DNA from: Saccoglossus kowalevskii
Lineage: Eukaryota; Hemichordata; Enteropneusta; Harrimaniidae
Length of the DNA stretch: 38,143 nt
NCBI RefSeq assembly: GCF_000003605.2
Contig: NW_003137831.1
Span: 214,487-252,629 of the forward strand
Direction: 5' to 3'
The position numbers were made by a program, and so were the translations under genes. How positions within the stretch are numbered: the stretch's first letter is position 1; the number at the start of each line of letters is the position of its first letter. Below the pieces are notes generated by a model. It worked only from the letters and a program-made list of their open reading frames with translations. It searched no databases and was not told the origin of the DNA. Shown piece after piece: positions 1-11,800 of the stretch.

Positions 1-290
1 TTTTAGTTCCGCTGTTGACTTTGTCGAGCAGAGCTTATCATATGAGTGATTGTCCGTCGTTGTCCGTGTCAATGTTTTACTTTTTCGACTTCTTCTTGAA
101 AACTACAAGCCTGAATGCTTTGATACTTGGTGTATACCTTGGGTAGACCTCTCTCAGATTTGTTCATTTCATGATCATATCTTCAATTCTCCAATTGCTT
201 TGATATTACATATATAGGTACTACATGTGGATCTCTCTCAGATTTGTTCATTTTGTAATGATATCTACAATTCTCTAATTTTGGTGAATA
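1..290. repeat. Dispersed repeat C, left copy
   Basis: The sequence GCTTATCATATGAGTGATTG, then TCCGTCGTTGTCCGTGTCAA, TTTTTCGACTTCTTCTTGAA and GATTTGTTCATTT, matches the reverse complement of about 36740-36970. The module CTCTCTCAGATTTGTTCATT, then ATGATATCTTCAATTCTC, is repeated inside (about 150-200 and 230-280), and weaker copies reach about 470. Confidence 0.8.
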
Positions 291-635
291 TTTTTGTCAT
301 TTTTGGTAAAAAGTGATATTTTCTTCTTGTTAAAAACCACAATCATTTATGGTGAAAAATGATATTTTTGAATTCTTGTTGAAAACAGCAAGTCCCATTG
401 CATTGATACTATGCATATTGTTCATTTTCTAATGATATCTTCTGTTCTTTAATTGAAATGTGCATTGCTAACAGCGGAGCTATCTCAGCCGAGAGGCTGC
501 TTGTATTGATTCAATGTGCAATAAAAACAATTTATGGTTGATTCTGATAGAGCAAATACAGTATTGTTGTTTTTCCTGAATGCATTGTGACTGTGTACAC
601 TATGAATGATTTGTACTTGTGTATTTGCTTTGTAG

Positions 636-3600
636 GTATTTGTCTCGATACGCAGGTGTTATGTGGTGATGAAAGTAACTGTTATGACCCAGAGATTGCA
701 AGATGTAATGACTATTTTGACTGTACAGATGGGGAAGATGAGTTGGGCTGCCGTAAGTTACAATTATTCAGTATCTTGACCAGAAATCAACTTGGCATAT
801 CTAAGCTTCTCTAAAAATAAAAATAAATCAAATTTTACATGCACTATCATAGCAAACCTAAGAAATGAAATTTGTTGTATGGCATATATATTATTTGTGA
901 TCAATGATTATAATATTATAATTCTCTTTAAATTCTCAGTTATTGTTTAAACCATTGTCTAAGAAAAAACAAGGACAAACGAAAGTACACAAAAATGTAC
1001 ATTTCTGTGGAAATATCTTACAAATATATTCAGTATCTGATAATGTAACCTGTTGTCCATATTTGGACATAATGATATCATTGCATTTCGAACTCTTTAG
1101 AGTTTGTACATTATTAGCGATATATTAGCGTTTCATTAAACTTAGCTCTACAAGGTTTCTGTCATATGCTGGCTATCCAACCATTCACATTCATAACAGT
1201 CACTCAAAAACTAATGGACATCCTTGGTTTTGTCCTTCAGTAGGAGGAGGGGCATAGGTGGAAATGTGTTGAGTTGCCAAAACAGTGTAAACAAATTTCT
1301 TTAAATGAATAGACCATTTTCCGTACACTGCGAGAATCACGCGTTATGCGTGAAATCGAACGTTAAAAACAGGACAAACAAAGGTCATAGCGTCGTAGTC
1401 GCGTCAAACATCGCGTGGGATTCGACAAACGCGAAAGTATTTCGGGGACATTTCCATGCTTAATAATGTGCTGTCCACATTTGATGATAGGCAATTTCGA
1501 TTAAGTGAGGGTATTCGGAAGCAATATTCCTCTGTCGAAGATCGGCCGGTCAATGTAAGCTGCGAAATAAAGAAATTCTAGTTCAAAATCAAATCGTTCG
1601 ATTTTTGCAGCAGACGTTCGACGCGCGTCTTTCATGCATCTCGCGAGATCTCGCAATTGTTCGGAAAATCACCTATTCCACTACATGTATGATACTCTGA
1701 TTTTGTTTGTATGGTATAAATACAACACAATTTGTATTTACATGTAAATAACGTTTATTAATTGCATATACTGTACTTGCTCTATTTGTAGCGTATGTGC
1801 CTTACTTAAATTACAGTGGTGTTTCTATAATCAAAATATTCATATTTTAATGTTTCAGTATAAAACAAATGCAATTTTTGGTTTATATTCGCTTCTATTG
1901 GAGATGCACTACCAATAGAGTAAATACGGTAGTGCCATTATGTATTTGAACAATATTTTTATGATTCACTGTTGTGGAAATTACAAATTTATGTATTCAC
2001 CTTCAGATTTTCACTAACGTTGTCATTTTGACACACAGGTGATTGTAAGAGTGATGAATTTGCTTGCTGGAATGGTAAAAACTGTTTCAGTCAGGATGAT
2101 CATTGCAGTGGTAAACCACGCTGTGCTGACGGATCTGATGAGTATAACTGTAACGCTCTTATCTGTAATAGCGATAGAGGATTATTTCTATGCGGTAACA
2201 AACAATGCATATTTGAATCCTGGCAGTGTGATGGCACCGATGACTGTGGAGATGGGTCTGATGAGAATTATTGTCCTGGTAAGTCCTGTGTATTGGTCTC
2301 ACAACCAAGTCTGTAAATAAAAACTTAGAACTTTTACTTGGAATTAATTTCCGCGACAAAAACATTTTAGCTGTTGTGCATGAAGTTCAATGTGAAATAT
2401 AGGAAAAGGGGTATTTTCACTGGATTTTATTTGCACTGATTCATTCCTTCAGCAAAAATAAATTCTAAGTGATGGAGTGGGAAAAATGACATTTATTTAT
2501 AAGAGAGATTCCAAGGCCATTAAACTCATTGATACAATGTATACATTGGTCGATTTCATTAAATTTTTGAAATATATATGTAGGCATCAATTGCTTTTTG
2601 GTAATCTGTTCCAGTGTATTATGTACATTTCAACTTCTCTGGGATACAATGTTCTTTTCTATTTAATTTCAATACATACAGCAACTTACGAGATGGGATA
2701 CATGTGCACATCATTTCATTTCGCAGTGGAATCCAATTTGACAACTGTACAATGAATGAATTGATGCTGTATAAATCCAATATTTGGTTTATGTGCTCTT
2801 ATTTATTCTCAGGCATGATTTGGCTAATTTCATTTTCTTTGCAAATTATTCATTGCCAACTACCTTGTAGCTTGGTTGTCCTTTCTTCAGCCTTGAATAT
2901 AGGTACAGTCAAACTTGTGTATAGTGACCACCCAGAGGAATGCACTTTAAAGACAAATGGTCTTCATATGGAATTCAAATTATTTTTTAATGGAACACCA
3001 ACTCAAAAATGTCATGATTTTCTCAAAAGTTCATTTGAACTGGTTGTGCTGGTTGTTCAAAATCAAATAAGTTTGACTTCAGGGAATTAGAAATTGTTTT
3101 ATAAACAAAATGCTCATTATTATTTTGGTCTTGTATACACATACACATACATATACATATACCAGTACACAGGTTGCTTTGCACTGTCTAAAAATGGTCA
3201 CCATTGATGAGGAAAGGTTTCACACTTTCTGTACTTTTATTAAGCATTCTTTTTTCGTGATGCTTGGTGTGCGAGCAGCAAACATGCTGTGACATGAAAC
3301 TAGACACTTTGGTGCCAGGTTCAATCACAGGTTCGAGTCTCACATGCAGTACATGATTACTTTCATTCAACATAGGTAGTATTTATCCGCCATGTGTTTG
3401 GTGTTATTTTCTTGCGTCACTATAGGCAGGTGGTTTTTATATAGAGATAGTTTGACTGTATTTTATAATTTGAAAATAAATAGGAATTGCCTTCATTATA
3501 CATTCAAACCAGTAATTTGTTAGACTTCATTCAAGCATCTAATTATGTTATAGGTTCAGTTACATACAACAGTTACTGAGTTTTTACTTTCCAGTTCAAA

Positions 3601-4348
3601 GTGAATAATATTGTTCCTTATATGTTTTTAAGGTATACTTTCAACTCGTGTGATTACTGCCGCAGTGATTGGCTCATTAGTTTGTGGATTATTATTGGTC
3701 ATAGCCCTAGGATGTACATGCAAGTTGTATGCTCTGCGGCTCAGTGAGCAGCACCCTTATGGAAGATCCTCACCAATGCGAAGACTTGAACAGGAATTTA
3801 TGCGCCGTGAAGCTCCACCGACATATGCCGAAACTGTTGCTTCTTCCACAGAGCCAGGAGATCATGCAACCTCTGCGTTTATGCAACAGATTCATGCACT
3901 GTCACGTGCCAGGCGGTCCAGGCGACCACGGCGACCTCGGTCACGTGCATTAGTAATCAGTGTCGCTGATGAGAACCCTGTTGAAAACTGTGATCAAGAG
4001 TCGAGTGCAACACATCGAGATGAGGAAGGTGATGTTGATACTGATACTGAAACTAATCATGATGCTCAACATCTTCGAAATCTTGACCCGCAAATTGCAG
4101 ATGCAGTTTCTAATGTTCAGCAGTTACAGAACATCATATCTGGAGCGGAGTTCGGTGAGGAAGACGCCAACGATAATGCGGCATCTTGTGATGATGCTTC
4201 TGCTGCAGATATAGACAATGATGACGGAGCACCTGATGATAATGTATCCATCAACGCTAGTAGCAGCGGTGATGATGATAATAATCAGCTTCCGATTGAG
4301 AGTGACTCAACTCGACTTCTGTCGAACCAGACTGACAGCACGTGCTGA
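636..4348 (+). CDS. LRP3/LRP12: LRP3/LRP12-like LDLa receptor, 3' part (last three exons)
   Basis: Three exons fit: 636-752, 2039-2278 and 3633-4348 (stop TGA 4346-4348). All junctions are phase 1 with AG acceptors and GTAAGT donors. Exon 636-752 encodes one six-cysteine LDLa module ending CTDGEDELGC. Exon 2039-2278 encodes two more, ending CADGSDEYNC and CGDGSDENYC, with the acidic calcium-binding pattern. The last exon encodes a membrane segment (GLLLVIALGCTCKLYALR, nearly identical to vertebrate LRP3/LRP12) and a tail of about 210 residues. The tail begins with a conserved MRRLEQEFMRREAPPTYAE stretch holding a PPTY motif (PPxY type, a possible WW-domain ligand). An arginine-rich cluster (RARRSRRPRRPR), a long Asp/Glu-rich region and a C-terminal DSTRLL (acidic dileucine type) follow. 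Vertebrate relatives have two CUB domains and five LDLa modules, so the CUB domains and first LDLa modules should lie to the left of the window. Whether it is LRP3, LRP10 or LRP12 cannot be settled here. Confidence 0.88.
1308..1677. mobile_element. MITE-like element A, copy 1 (complete)
   Basis: The ends are inverted repeats: the left reads AATAGACCATTTTCCGTACA and the right, reversed, AATAGGTGATTTTCCGAACA. Both then continue to TGCGAG. The inside is richer in CpG than its surroundings and contains CTCGCGAGATCTCGC. It is about 370 bp long, with no coding capacity. A second copy lies in reverse orientation at 24544-24830. It sits in the LRP-like intron 753-2038. Confidence 0.85.
1879..1931. 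repeat. Short dispersed repeat E, single copy
   Basis: GGTTTATATTCGCTTCTATT, then GGAGATGCACTACCAATAGA, GTAAATACGGTA. It has the same unit as 28841-28894 and the 8640-8830 cluster. Confidence 0.85.
2904..3460. mobile_element. Inverted-repeat element B, copy 1
   Basis: The left end is TACAGTCAAACTTGTGTATA (then GTGACCACCC). The right end is GGCAGGTGGTTTTTATATAG (then AGATAGTTTGACTGTA). These form a terminal inverted repeat around TACAGTCAAAC. Internal CACTGTCTAAAAATGGTCAC is shared with copy 2. It is 557 bp long and lies in the LRP-like intron 2279-3632, together with an ATACACATAC-type simple repeat near 3135. Confidence 0.75.
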
Positions 4349-6305
4349 CAAGTGGGGAAGGCTTTTGTATCATAACTTGCATGCATTTCACACACTACTT
4401 GATTAACACTAATGCTGAACACTTCAATCCTAGTATGCTTCATGCTTTCAACACTGGGGTTTGTTTTCTTATTGGTCATCTCAGGATATCTGAAGTCAAA
4501 ATTCACCCTTTGACAAAGTTTTCACCACCACTACATGTACTGTACTACATTAACGCAAGTGATGACCTTTGGCTTAAAGATTCTTCACACAAAAAAAGCA
4601 AATGGAAAATAGGGGAGGGAGTTCTTGAACTAGTGGGAGTATTAAACTCTTACAGCCATTTGGAATTGAAAATTGGATAAAATACACATGGAGTGAATTC
4701 AATTCAAAAAGTTTCATATCCTTTCATAGAAAATAACTCAAGTTACAGGCTTAACATGTGTGTCAGCCACATCAATATCAAAACCAGTTTTTTTATGGTT
4801 GAATAAATTTCATAGATAAATTTTCTCTACACAACTAAACATACCAATATACAATGTATGTTCTTGATACATGTATTTATTGAAAGACCACATCAACTAT
4901 TGGTAGTATGTAACTCATTTTATAATGGGCCAGTGTCTACCTTCATATTAAACTTTTCAAGGTTTCAATTTTGGCACATTTCAACATTTCACATCAACAA
5001 ATGACAACTGTCCTGACAGAATAAATACTGGGAAAAGTTGACATGGAATGGTATGTACTTTCATTTGAGTGTTTTTTTTATAGCAACAGGGTTCAGAAAG
5101 TACAATATTATATTCACACAAAATTACTAAGTGAAATTAAACCAGCAAATGTTAGACTGTCTTTGCTAAGAAAGTGCGGTAGAAATATTCGTTTCAGGCA
5201 TTACATGTACCTTCTGTTTGAGGAGAGCTGGTAGCAACTTTGAGAAACTTTAATTATTGCCCTTATAATTAACAAAAAAGTGTAGAAGATTTGGACACTA
5301 ATTGACCTACTTTTCTGACAGTATGACTGTACTGGTGGGTGATATTTAGCAATACTTGTCATGTTTTGTAATCATTTCTCAATTATGTACATAAATATAC
5401 CAAACTTACAACAAATCAAAATTGTATGCTGACTGGTAACAAACTTAAGTTTGAAATCATTAGATATTGGATTTTTATGTGTAAGGCAAAATTATGACTT
5501 AAACCACCATTGTTACTTTCACTCAATTTTGCTTTCTACTATATTCATTGTACTGGCGTTCCAGGTAGTGTAATAGAAAGTAAATTTCTACGTTACTCAC
5601 ATTCTCATAGGAGTCATATTGGACAATGCTAGTTGAAAAACTGAGCTATACCACATTTGATGACTCTGTGTAAAACCAAACGAATCTCCTTATGTCCGGT
5701 GAAAACTAATAAACAAATACGAGTTCTGGATGTATTTTTTAGTGTTGGTGAGTACTCATAGCAGGAAAATAACATTTACAAAATATGCCAAGGTATGATA
5801 GCAAAGATAAATTGTTAGCGAGCAGTTGTCGCACTTTGTGTGATTTGATACATATCTAGTTGATATATGGTATTGTATGTACCGGGTAATTCGCATTTGG
5901 CCTAACGTGAAAGGTGCTGGCTGCTGTTCTTTGAGCCAAAATTTCTGTATTTAAAATTGTGTGAATTGCATACCACAACTGTTATGTAGAGTCCATCAAT
6001 TTTCACATTATTCAGTTAGGAATGGACCGGAAATGAAAGGGTAGAACCGATATTCAGTTGAGTGATGCATGTGTATAGTTTGTTGGTTCATCACATTGTT
6101 AAACACTTCGCCCATTTACCATGATACAATATTGTATGGTGTAGATGAATTTAGATTCAGTGACACCTAGTGTTAAGACAAGAGTATCATCAACAAAACA
6201 GTTCTTATCACACTGCTGGGCGAGAATGCAGCATTGTGTCCAGCAAGTCGTTAAAACAATACTATCCAATCAGAACTTGAAAATAAAAAGCGTGATTGTA
6301 ATCTT

Positions 6306-6505
6306 CACTGTGACCGGAAGAATGGAATAGCAATATTGCAGCATAAGACAGTGTTTTGCTAATGATATACGGTAGCTATATTGCTCATGATGTGGCCATT
6401 GCTTCCTCTGGCAACATTTTGTGTACCGGTAATGTAGCTATTTTGTTAGCAAAACAGTGACTCGTACTTCAATATTGCGTTCCATTCTTTCTCGCGGTCA
6501 CAGTA
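6306..6505. repeat. Foldback element, intergenic
   Basis: The left arm from 6306 (ACTGTGACCGGAAGAATGGA, ... GCAATATTG, ... CAGTGTTTTGCTAA, ... TAGCTATATTG) pairs with the right arm ending at 6505. Reversed, the right arm reads ACTGTGACCGCGAGAAAGAA, ... GCAATATTG, ... CACTGTTTTGCTAA, ... TAGCTACATT. The arms are about 80 nt with small gaps; the loop is about 30 nt. Confidence 0.75.
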
Positions 6506-6940
6506 CAACGTTGTTTCATGGTCATTTTCAGGAGGCCAGCTTGGGTCACTCCATTAAACTTTTTCTCATAGTTATTCATTTAATTAAGAGTAATCCAAAA
6601 AAAATAAAAATTTTAAATACATTTGTTCCCCCATATTGTTTGGGACTAATTGTTTAAAAGGCTGAATAATGTTTACACTTTGTGTTTATCTGGTACACTA
6701 ACTGACTGAAAATTTATTTTCTTACCAAAAAAAAATTACCCAAATTTCTAATTTTTTTTTATAATTTTAAGCAGTGACTTGACAACGAATTTACATGCAA
6801 TTTCAAGCATTCTGTTACAATGAGTGAACATAGTGGCATGTTTGGAATTGTTCTACATGTATAAAGCTTGTTGTGAATGAGGGGCAGGCTTATAATAACC
6901 ATACAATATATAATGCAAGAGAGTGTGTGTAAACTAGTAC

Positions 6941-7080
6941 TGTAAAATCAGTATTAGAAGCTGCGGCTTCTATTAGAGCATCTACACGTACGGGAAATTG
7001 TGAATGTTTGGTACTCAATTGCTCAAAAAGAATGGGTGACACTTATAGAGATGCGGCTTCTAATACAGATTTTATGGTAT
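6941..7080. repeat. Inverted repeat related to repeat E
   Basis: TAAAATCAGTATTAGAAGCT followed by GC (from 6943) pairs with TGCGGCTTCTAATACAGATT followed by TTA, near 7052-7076. The CTTCTAATA core recalls repeat E, so this may be a longer hairpin form of the family. Confidence 0.65.
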
Positions 7081-8639
7081 ATTGGTCATATTTATTAGAA
7101 TATATTGTCAAACTGATTGGGAGTGGGACGAAATCATGTTTTAAATATTAATTTCTTCATTTTCTCCTGTCTTTCTACAATTGAGGCTAAAGTGTATGTA
7201 CAATTTTGGTGCAATGCAGTCACCATATTTTTATAACCGGAATATGCATGTTATTTACAGCTGATATAGTCATGTAAATTTTTCCTGAATTTTTATACCA
7301 TCAAATAATAAAATCACAATGCATTGTAAAGATACAATGGCAATATTTTTTTTATTAGTCACCATTAGACTTTGTCCAAAGCCAAGACTTGTTGCGGACA
7401 TGCCTGAACTGTTCTCGTTAGTATAAAGACAAGACATATTGGTATACATATGTACGTTCATGGTTGGCCAAAAAAATATTTCCCAACATGACAACTGTTT
7501 CTTTCTAACTTTGTATTGACATCGCTCACAGTGGGTTAGGGTTGCATGTAGTTACAAAATGGCTGACTGGGGGAGGGCATCCTGTTATACCTGATACACT
7601 TACCAATTTTGTTAAAATTTGGGGCAATGGTTTGAACAAGTTTTCTGGCAGCCATTTTCATGCAAAAATATGTAATTCAAACATTTGTAATTTGATTCAC
7701 AATAGCAGATTGGCGGCCATGTTGGTTTTATTATCTTACATCTGTTATAACCAGCATAGTTTCCCCATACAACTTGCAGTACATTTAATTTCCAGAAAAA
7801 AAATAGTATATTTACAAAATAAGCTTTAATAACAATTACCAAAATAAAAAAAACAAGCTGACGAGTTAACATTGATACTAGAAATGGATTTCAATGGATT
7901 TTCTCTATTAGAAGCATTTTGGTTTGATTACAAGATGTGACGGATACCATATAAAACTTTCTTTCTCAAGATTAGCATGGAAACTGAAATACAGTACAGT
8001 ACAGGACATAAACTCTGACATTTGTAACACATATTTTGGTCACAAGGGAACTAAATGACCAGTGTATGCAAGATGGGTCGATGTTGAGTTTATTGTAAGC
8101 CATGAACACCACCTTGTGATAAAAAAATTAGCCAAATGAATGCAATTTTTTTCAGGATTTTGTAGTGTGTCAATCATTCATGTGCCATGCAATGACATGA
8201 TAGATATTTGGAGGATGGTTTTAGTGATTATTGCCTTGACATACTCTTGACAAATACCATTGGATACTAAAACCTGCAGTTTTTAAGCTTTGGACAGAAT
8301 GGTTATTTATTTCCAGTAACTAACTAACCATTTTTTGTTTGTTATTACCTGGTATGTTATTTTAGTAACTCTGGGCTTGATTTCTTCTGTGTTCACACAA
8401 GTCAATCAGTAGGATCAGACGTTAACCTGCTTTAAATTTTACACAAAAACACCAATATGGTAAAATATGCATAAATATTTGTGAGGTACTGTTGGTATGC
8501 CTAGACCTCCTTGCTTTTTATTGTAAAACTGAGTGCCATATCTGCTCTATTACAAGCGCATATGCCTACATGAATTATGAGGTGTTTCTGAGGTCAAAAT
8601 AGTTAATTTAATGTTTCACAGTACTGCAAATATGACTTT

Positions 8640-8830
8640 GGGTTATTTACGCTTGTATTGGAGATGAGCTTCTAATAGAGTAAATATGGTACATGTACCT
8701 TTATTGGGGATGTGCTTCTTCTAATAGAGTAAATACAGTATGTTAAGAGTTGACTGAAAGGTTGTGCTCCTAATCGAACAAATATGGTACATGTACCTTA
8801 GATGTGCTTCTAATAGAGTAAATACAGTAC
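8640..8830. repeat. Cluster of short dispersed repeat E (three copies)
   Basis: Three units end with CTTCTAATAGAGTAAATATG or its variant AAATACAGTA, at about 8660-8690, 8710-8740 and 8800-8830. GGTACATGTACCTT lies between them, and a diverged unit sits at about 8765. The left unit starts GGGTTATTTACGCTTGTATT. The cluster forms the PFDN4 3' flank and contributes the AATAAA at 8705-8700 on the minus strand. Confidence 0.85.
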
Positions 8831-8845
8831 ACTACATGTAATACA

Positions 8846-11800
8846 TCACTCCTCGTCAGCTTCCAAATTGATATTTTTACCAAATTTAGCATATAACTGT
8901 ATTTTTAATTCTTGTAAAAGTGCTTGAATTTTTGTCACTTGTTCTTCAAGTGCCCTTATTTCAGCTTCTATGCCAGCTTTTGCTTTTTCAATCAGCTCCT
9001 GGGTTTCATCTATTGAATGGTTGACAAATACTTCACCAATCTGATACGTAAAAAAATCATTAAGGAACATAGTATGAAACCCATATCGAACACAAACGTT
9101 TGTGACAATCATCGCCTTTTAATCATTACGTTGTATATTTGAAATACGATCAATGCAATTACATTTATAGTTGTAAATAACACACAAAAGGGCTGGGTTT
9201 TCAATCTCCCAACATTAAAAACAGTTTTTGTAAACCTATCATCAGAGGTGTTGACAATAAGCAATCAAAGAAGTGACAAGATGGCAAGCCTTTGTGATAG
9301 GTCCATTTTAGAGTTTCATATTTTGGAGGTATTTGGATATTATCATCCCAGGATGCCAGAGTTTCAAATTGGCAGTACATGCAAGACAGAATGCGATTAC
9401 GAATTCAGTTATCACATCTTCTATGACAAGTTTATAATATTGTAGTACATATACATTAAAGGATATGGAACAAGCTCTGAATCATCTAGAAGTACCAAGT
9501 CATCTGAAGCATCTTGTAGATTCTGTAGTTCTTTCTGAAATACAAATGACTAGGATATTAAAAACTGTTTTCATTCTATTTTGATGTTCTTATAGTTGCT
9601 GTATGTTAGTAAACACAAAACCAAGTAAATCTTCCTATAGGTAGCCCTGCATTACAAGTACTGTAAATGCAGTATCATTCACTGGATTTTATTTTCACTA
9701 TTTTTGCTGATAAGTAATATCCGCTAAGTATGTTTTTTGTTGTTGTTTTTTTCCATTATTTGTGTGTGGTCTTGTTATTTCACAAAATAAATAAATAAAA
9801 AAAAAAAAAAAAATCCGCTATAAAGTTAAATCTACACGAACATGTCAAATAACAATAAAAGTCATTTTTTCCTTGACAAATGTCTGAAATTAAAAAGTGA
9901 ATATGCTCAAAAGATCAAAATAGTAAAATTAATTGCGAGTGAAAATAAATGGTTTTACAGTATGCATTTTCAGGCATTCTAACTCATGTAATCTTGTGAT
10001 GTATCAGTACATGCATTTCTTCCGTCAAAGAAATACCCAGAAATGTTCATATGATTTTGTACATTATTATCTTTTTTTTTCCTCATTGTTCTTGGGTACA
10101 TTTGCTTCCAGGTCAATACTTTGAGCACTATAATTTTTCCAGCACAAATTTGGATGACATTTTTTGCCTATAATTCAATGCATTTTTCTAAAACTTTTTG
10201 GATAATTTCAGACCAAAACAAAATTATTTCCTTTAGAGATCCAAATTTTAAAAAAAAAAATGAAAAAAATTGTGTTTGTTTTGTGAAAGATTACAGAAGT
10301 TATAAACTGTGTGAGCTTTATAGGTGGTTTCAATCATATACATCTAGCATGTAACTTACCTTTTTACTTTGAATGTCTTCCTTCAATTCACTTAGTTTGG
10401 AATTCTTACGGGCAAATTTATTAATTTTTTGTTGATCTTCATATGTAACTTGTACACTAGAATCGGACATCTGGAGATAAATATGATAAACAAATTACAT
10501 TGTGCAAGATGAGGTGGATTCATGTGGAAATTTCATTTGTAAATCATGTCTGGTACTGAACCTAACACTCTGCCCATGAACTACTAATAAATATATTTAC
10601 AAATTCCTATAAAACATAGAGTCATGAAAATAAAATGAAAAATAACAAATATTGGATAAATCCACTGAAACTTTGGAACCAAAATGGCACTTGAAAATAT
10701 AGACTGGCATAACACCAGACGTTTCAGGTCAACTGACAGTGCAATTTTTGTCTTTAATCTCATTGATGAAGGGTGTTGATCCAAAGCATATGGTGTTGTG
10801 TTAGTCTATATTTTCAAGTGTCATTTTGGTTCCAGTTTTATCCCGCGTTTGTTACTGCAATCAAACCTGTGTATAGCGACCTCCCAAGTACTAGTAACTC
10901 CATTAATTAAAATGTCTATAGACAGGTGGTCTTTATATGAAAGTTGGATTATTTTTTTTTATGGATCACTAACTTGTACACTTTTTTCCAGAAATAATGA
11001 AATAGTACTGTTGTAACAACACATTTATTAGAGCTGATCAAAATCAAACTAGTTTGACTTGTGAAAATTAAAAATTGTACTATGATAATTAGTATTTTGG
11101 TCCCTAGACAGTGGCAAATCTGCAAATATACCGGTATTGCTGAAGTGGTGGTCATATAAGACAGTAATCTTTATACACAGGTTATAATGCCCTGAGATTG
11201 TCTAAAAGTGGTCATTATAGAGGCAGGTGGTCATTAACACAGGTTTGACTGTACTAGTAAAGCTCATTTCTGCTACATTCACTTCTCAATGGAAAGTATT
11301 TTAATTTTAATCAGCCTTATACAAATGTATTTTGGACTTTATTAGAAAGTATCTCTTTCACTCAGCTGTAAAATGCTGGGGAGGGTGGTTGTGTCTAGGA
11401 AAAAATGTATGGGGTTACAGGTTGTGAATACCCTCACACCCCAGCCACTGAAGGATACAAAGTAGCCAAATATCGTATCAGCAGTGCATATGCTCTTTGC
11501 TCTAAATAAGTAATATTTTATTGATTTAGTATACAGCCAATTCAATTTTTAATTTATAAGAGCTTCTGTATGAAGATGCGATTCTAATGGAATGAATAAG
11601 GTATTCCCTAAAACAGATTGAACTCACTCATTGAATGATTGCTTGAAACTCTGATAGAGATGCTTTCATTTACAGTAAACTTTTGTAGACTTTTATAGTG
11701 TATATTTTTTAAAACTTATAAATATGAAAATACATGTACATGTACATGTACTACTATAAAATGTTAATTATATACAACAGAAAAAAAAATTGATTGTGAA

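Larger units (their letters stand above)
4349..8845. other. Intergenic space between convergent LRP-like gene and PFDN4
   Basis: No conserved coding sequence was seen. It should contain the LRP-like 3' UTR; AATAAA occurs at 4802-4807 and 5020-5025. It holds the foldback at 6306-6505, the inverted repeat at 6941-7080 and the repeat E cluster at 8640-8830. Short open frames here have no family resemblance. Confidence 0.65.

Noticed and set aside
2614-3090. Plus-strand open frame of 158 codons between LRP-like exons
   Set aside because: It runs into inverted-repeat element B and shows no family resemblance; the flanking exons splice across it in phase.
3729-4406. Shadow frames overlapping the LRP-like tail exon
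   Set aside because: The exon frame is fixed by the conserved membrane segment and the splice phases; the other frames show no conservation.
9041-9060. Ordinary AG acceptor for PFDN4 exon 4 (CAG before ATTGG)
   Set aside because: It would need a phase-0 GT donor after VPY, which does not exist; the AT-AC pair restores the conserved protein exactly.
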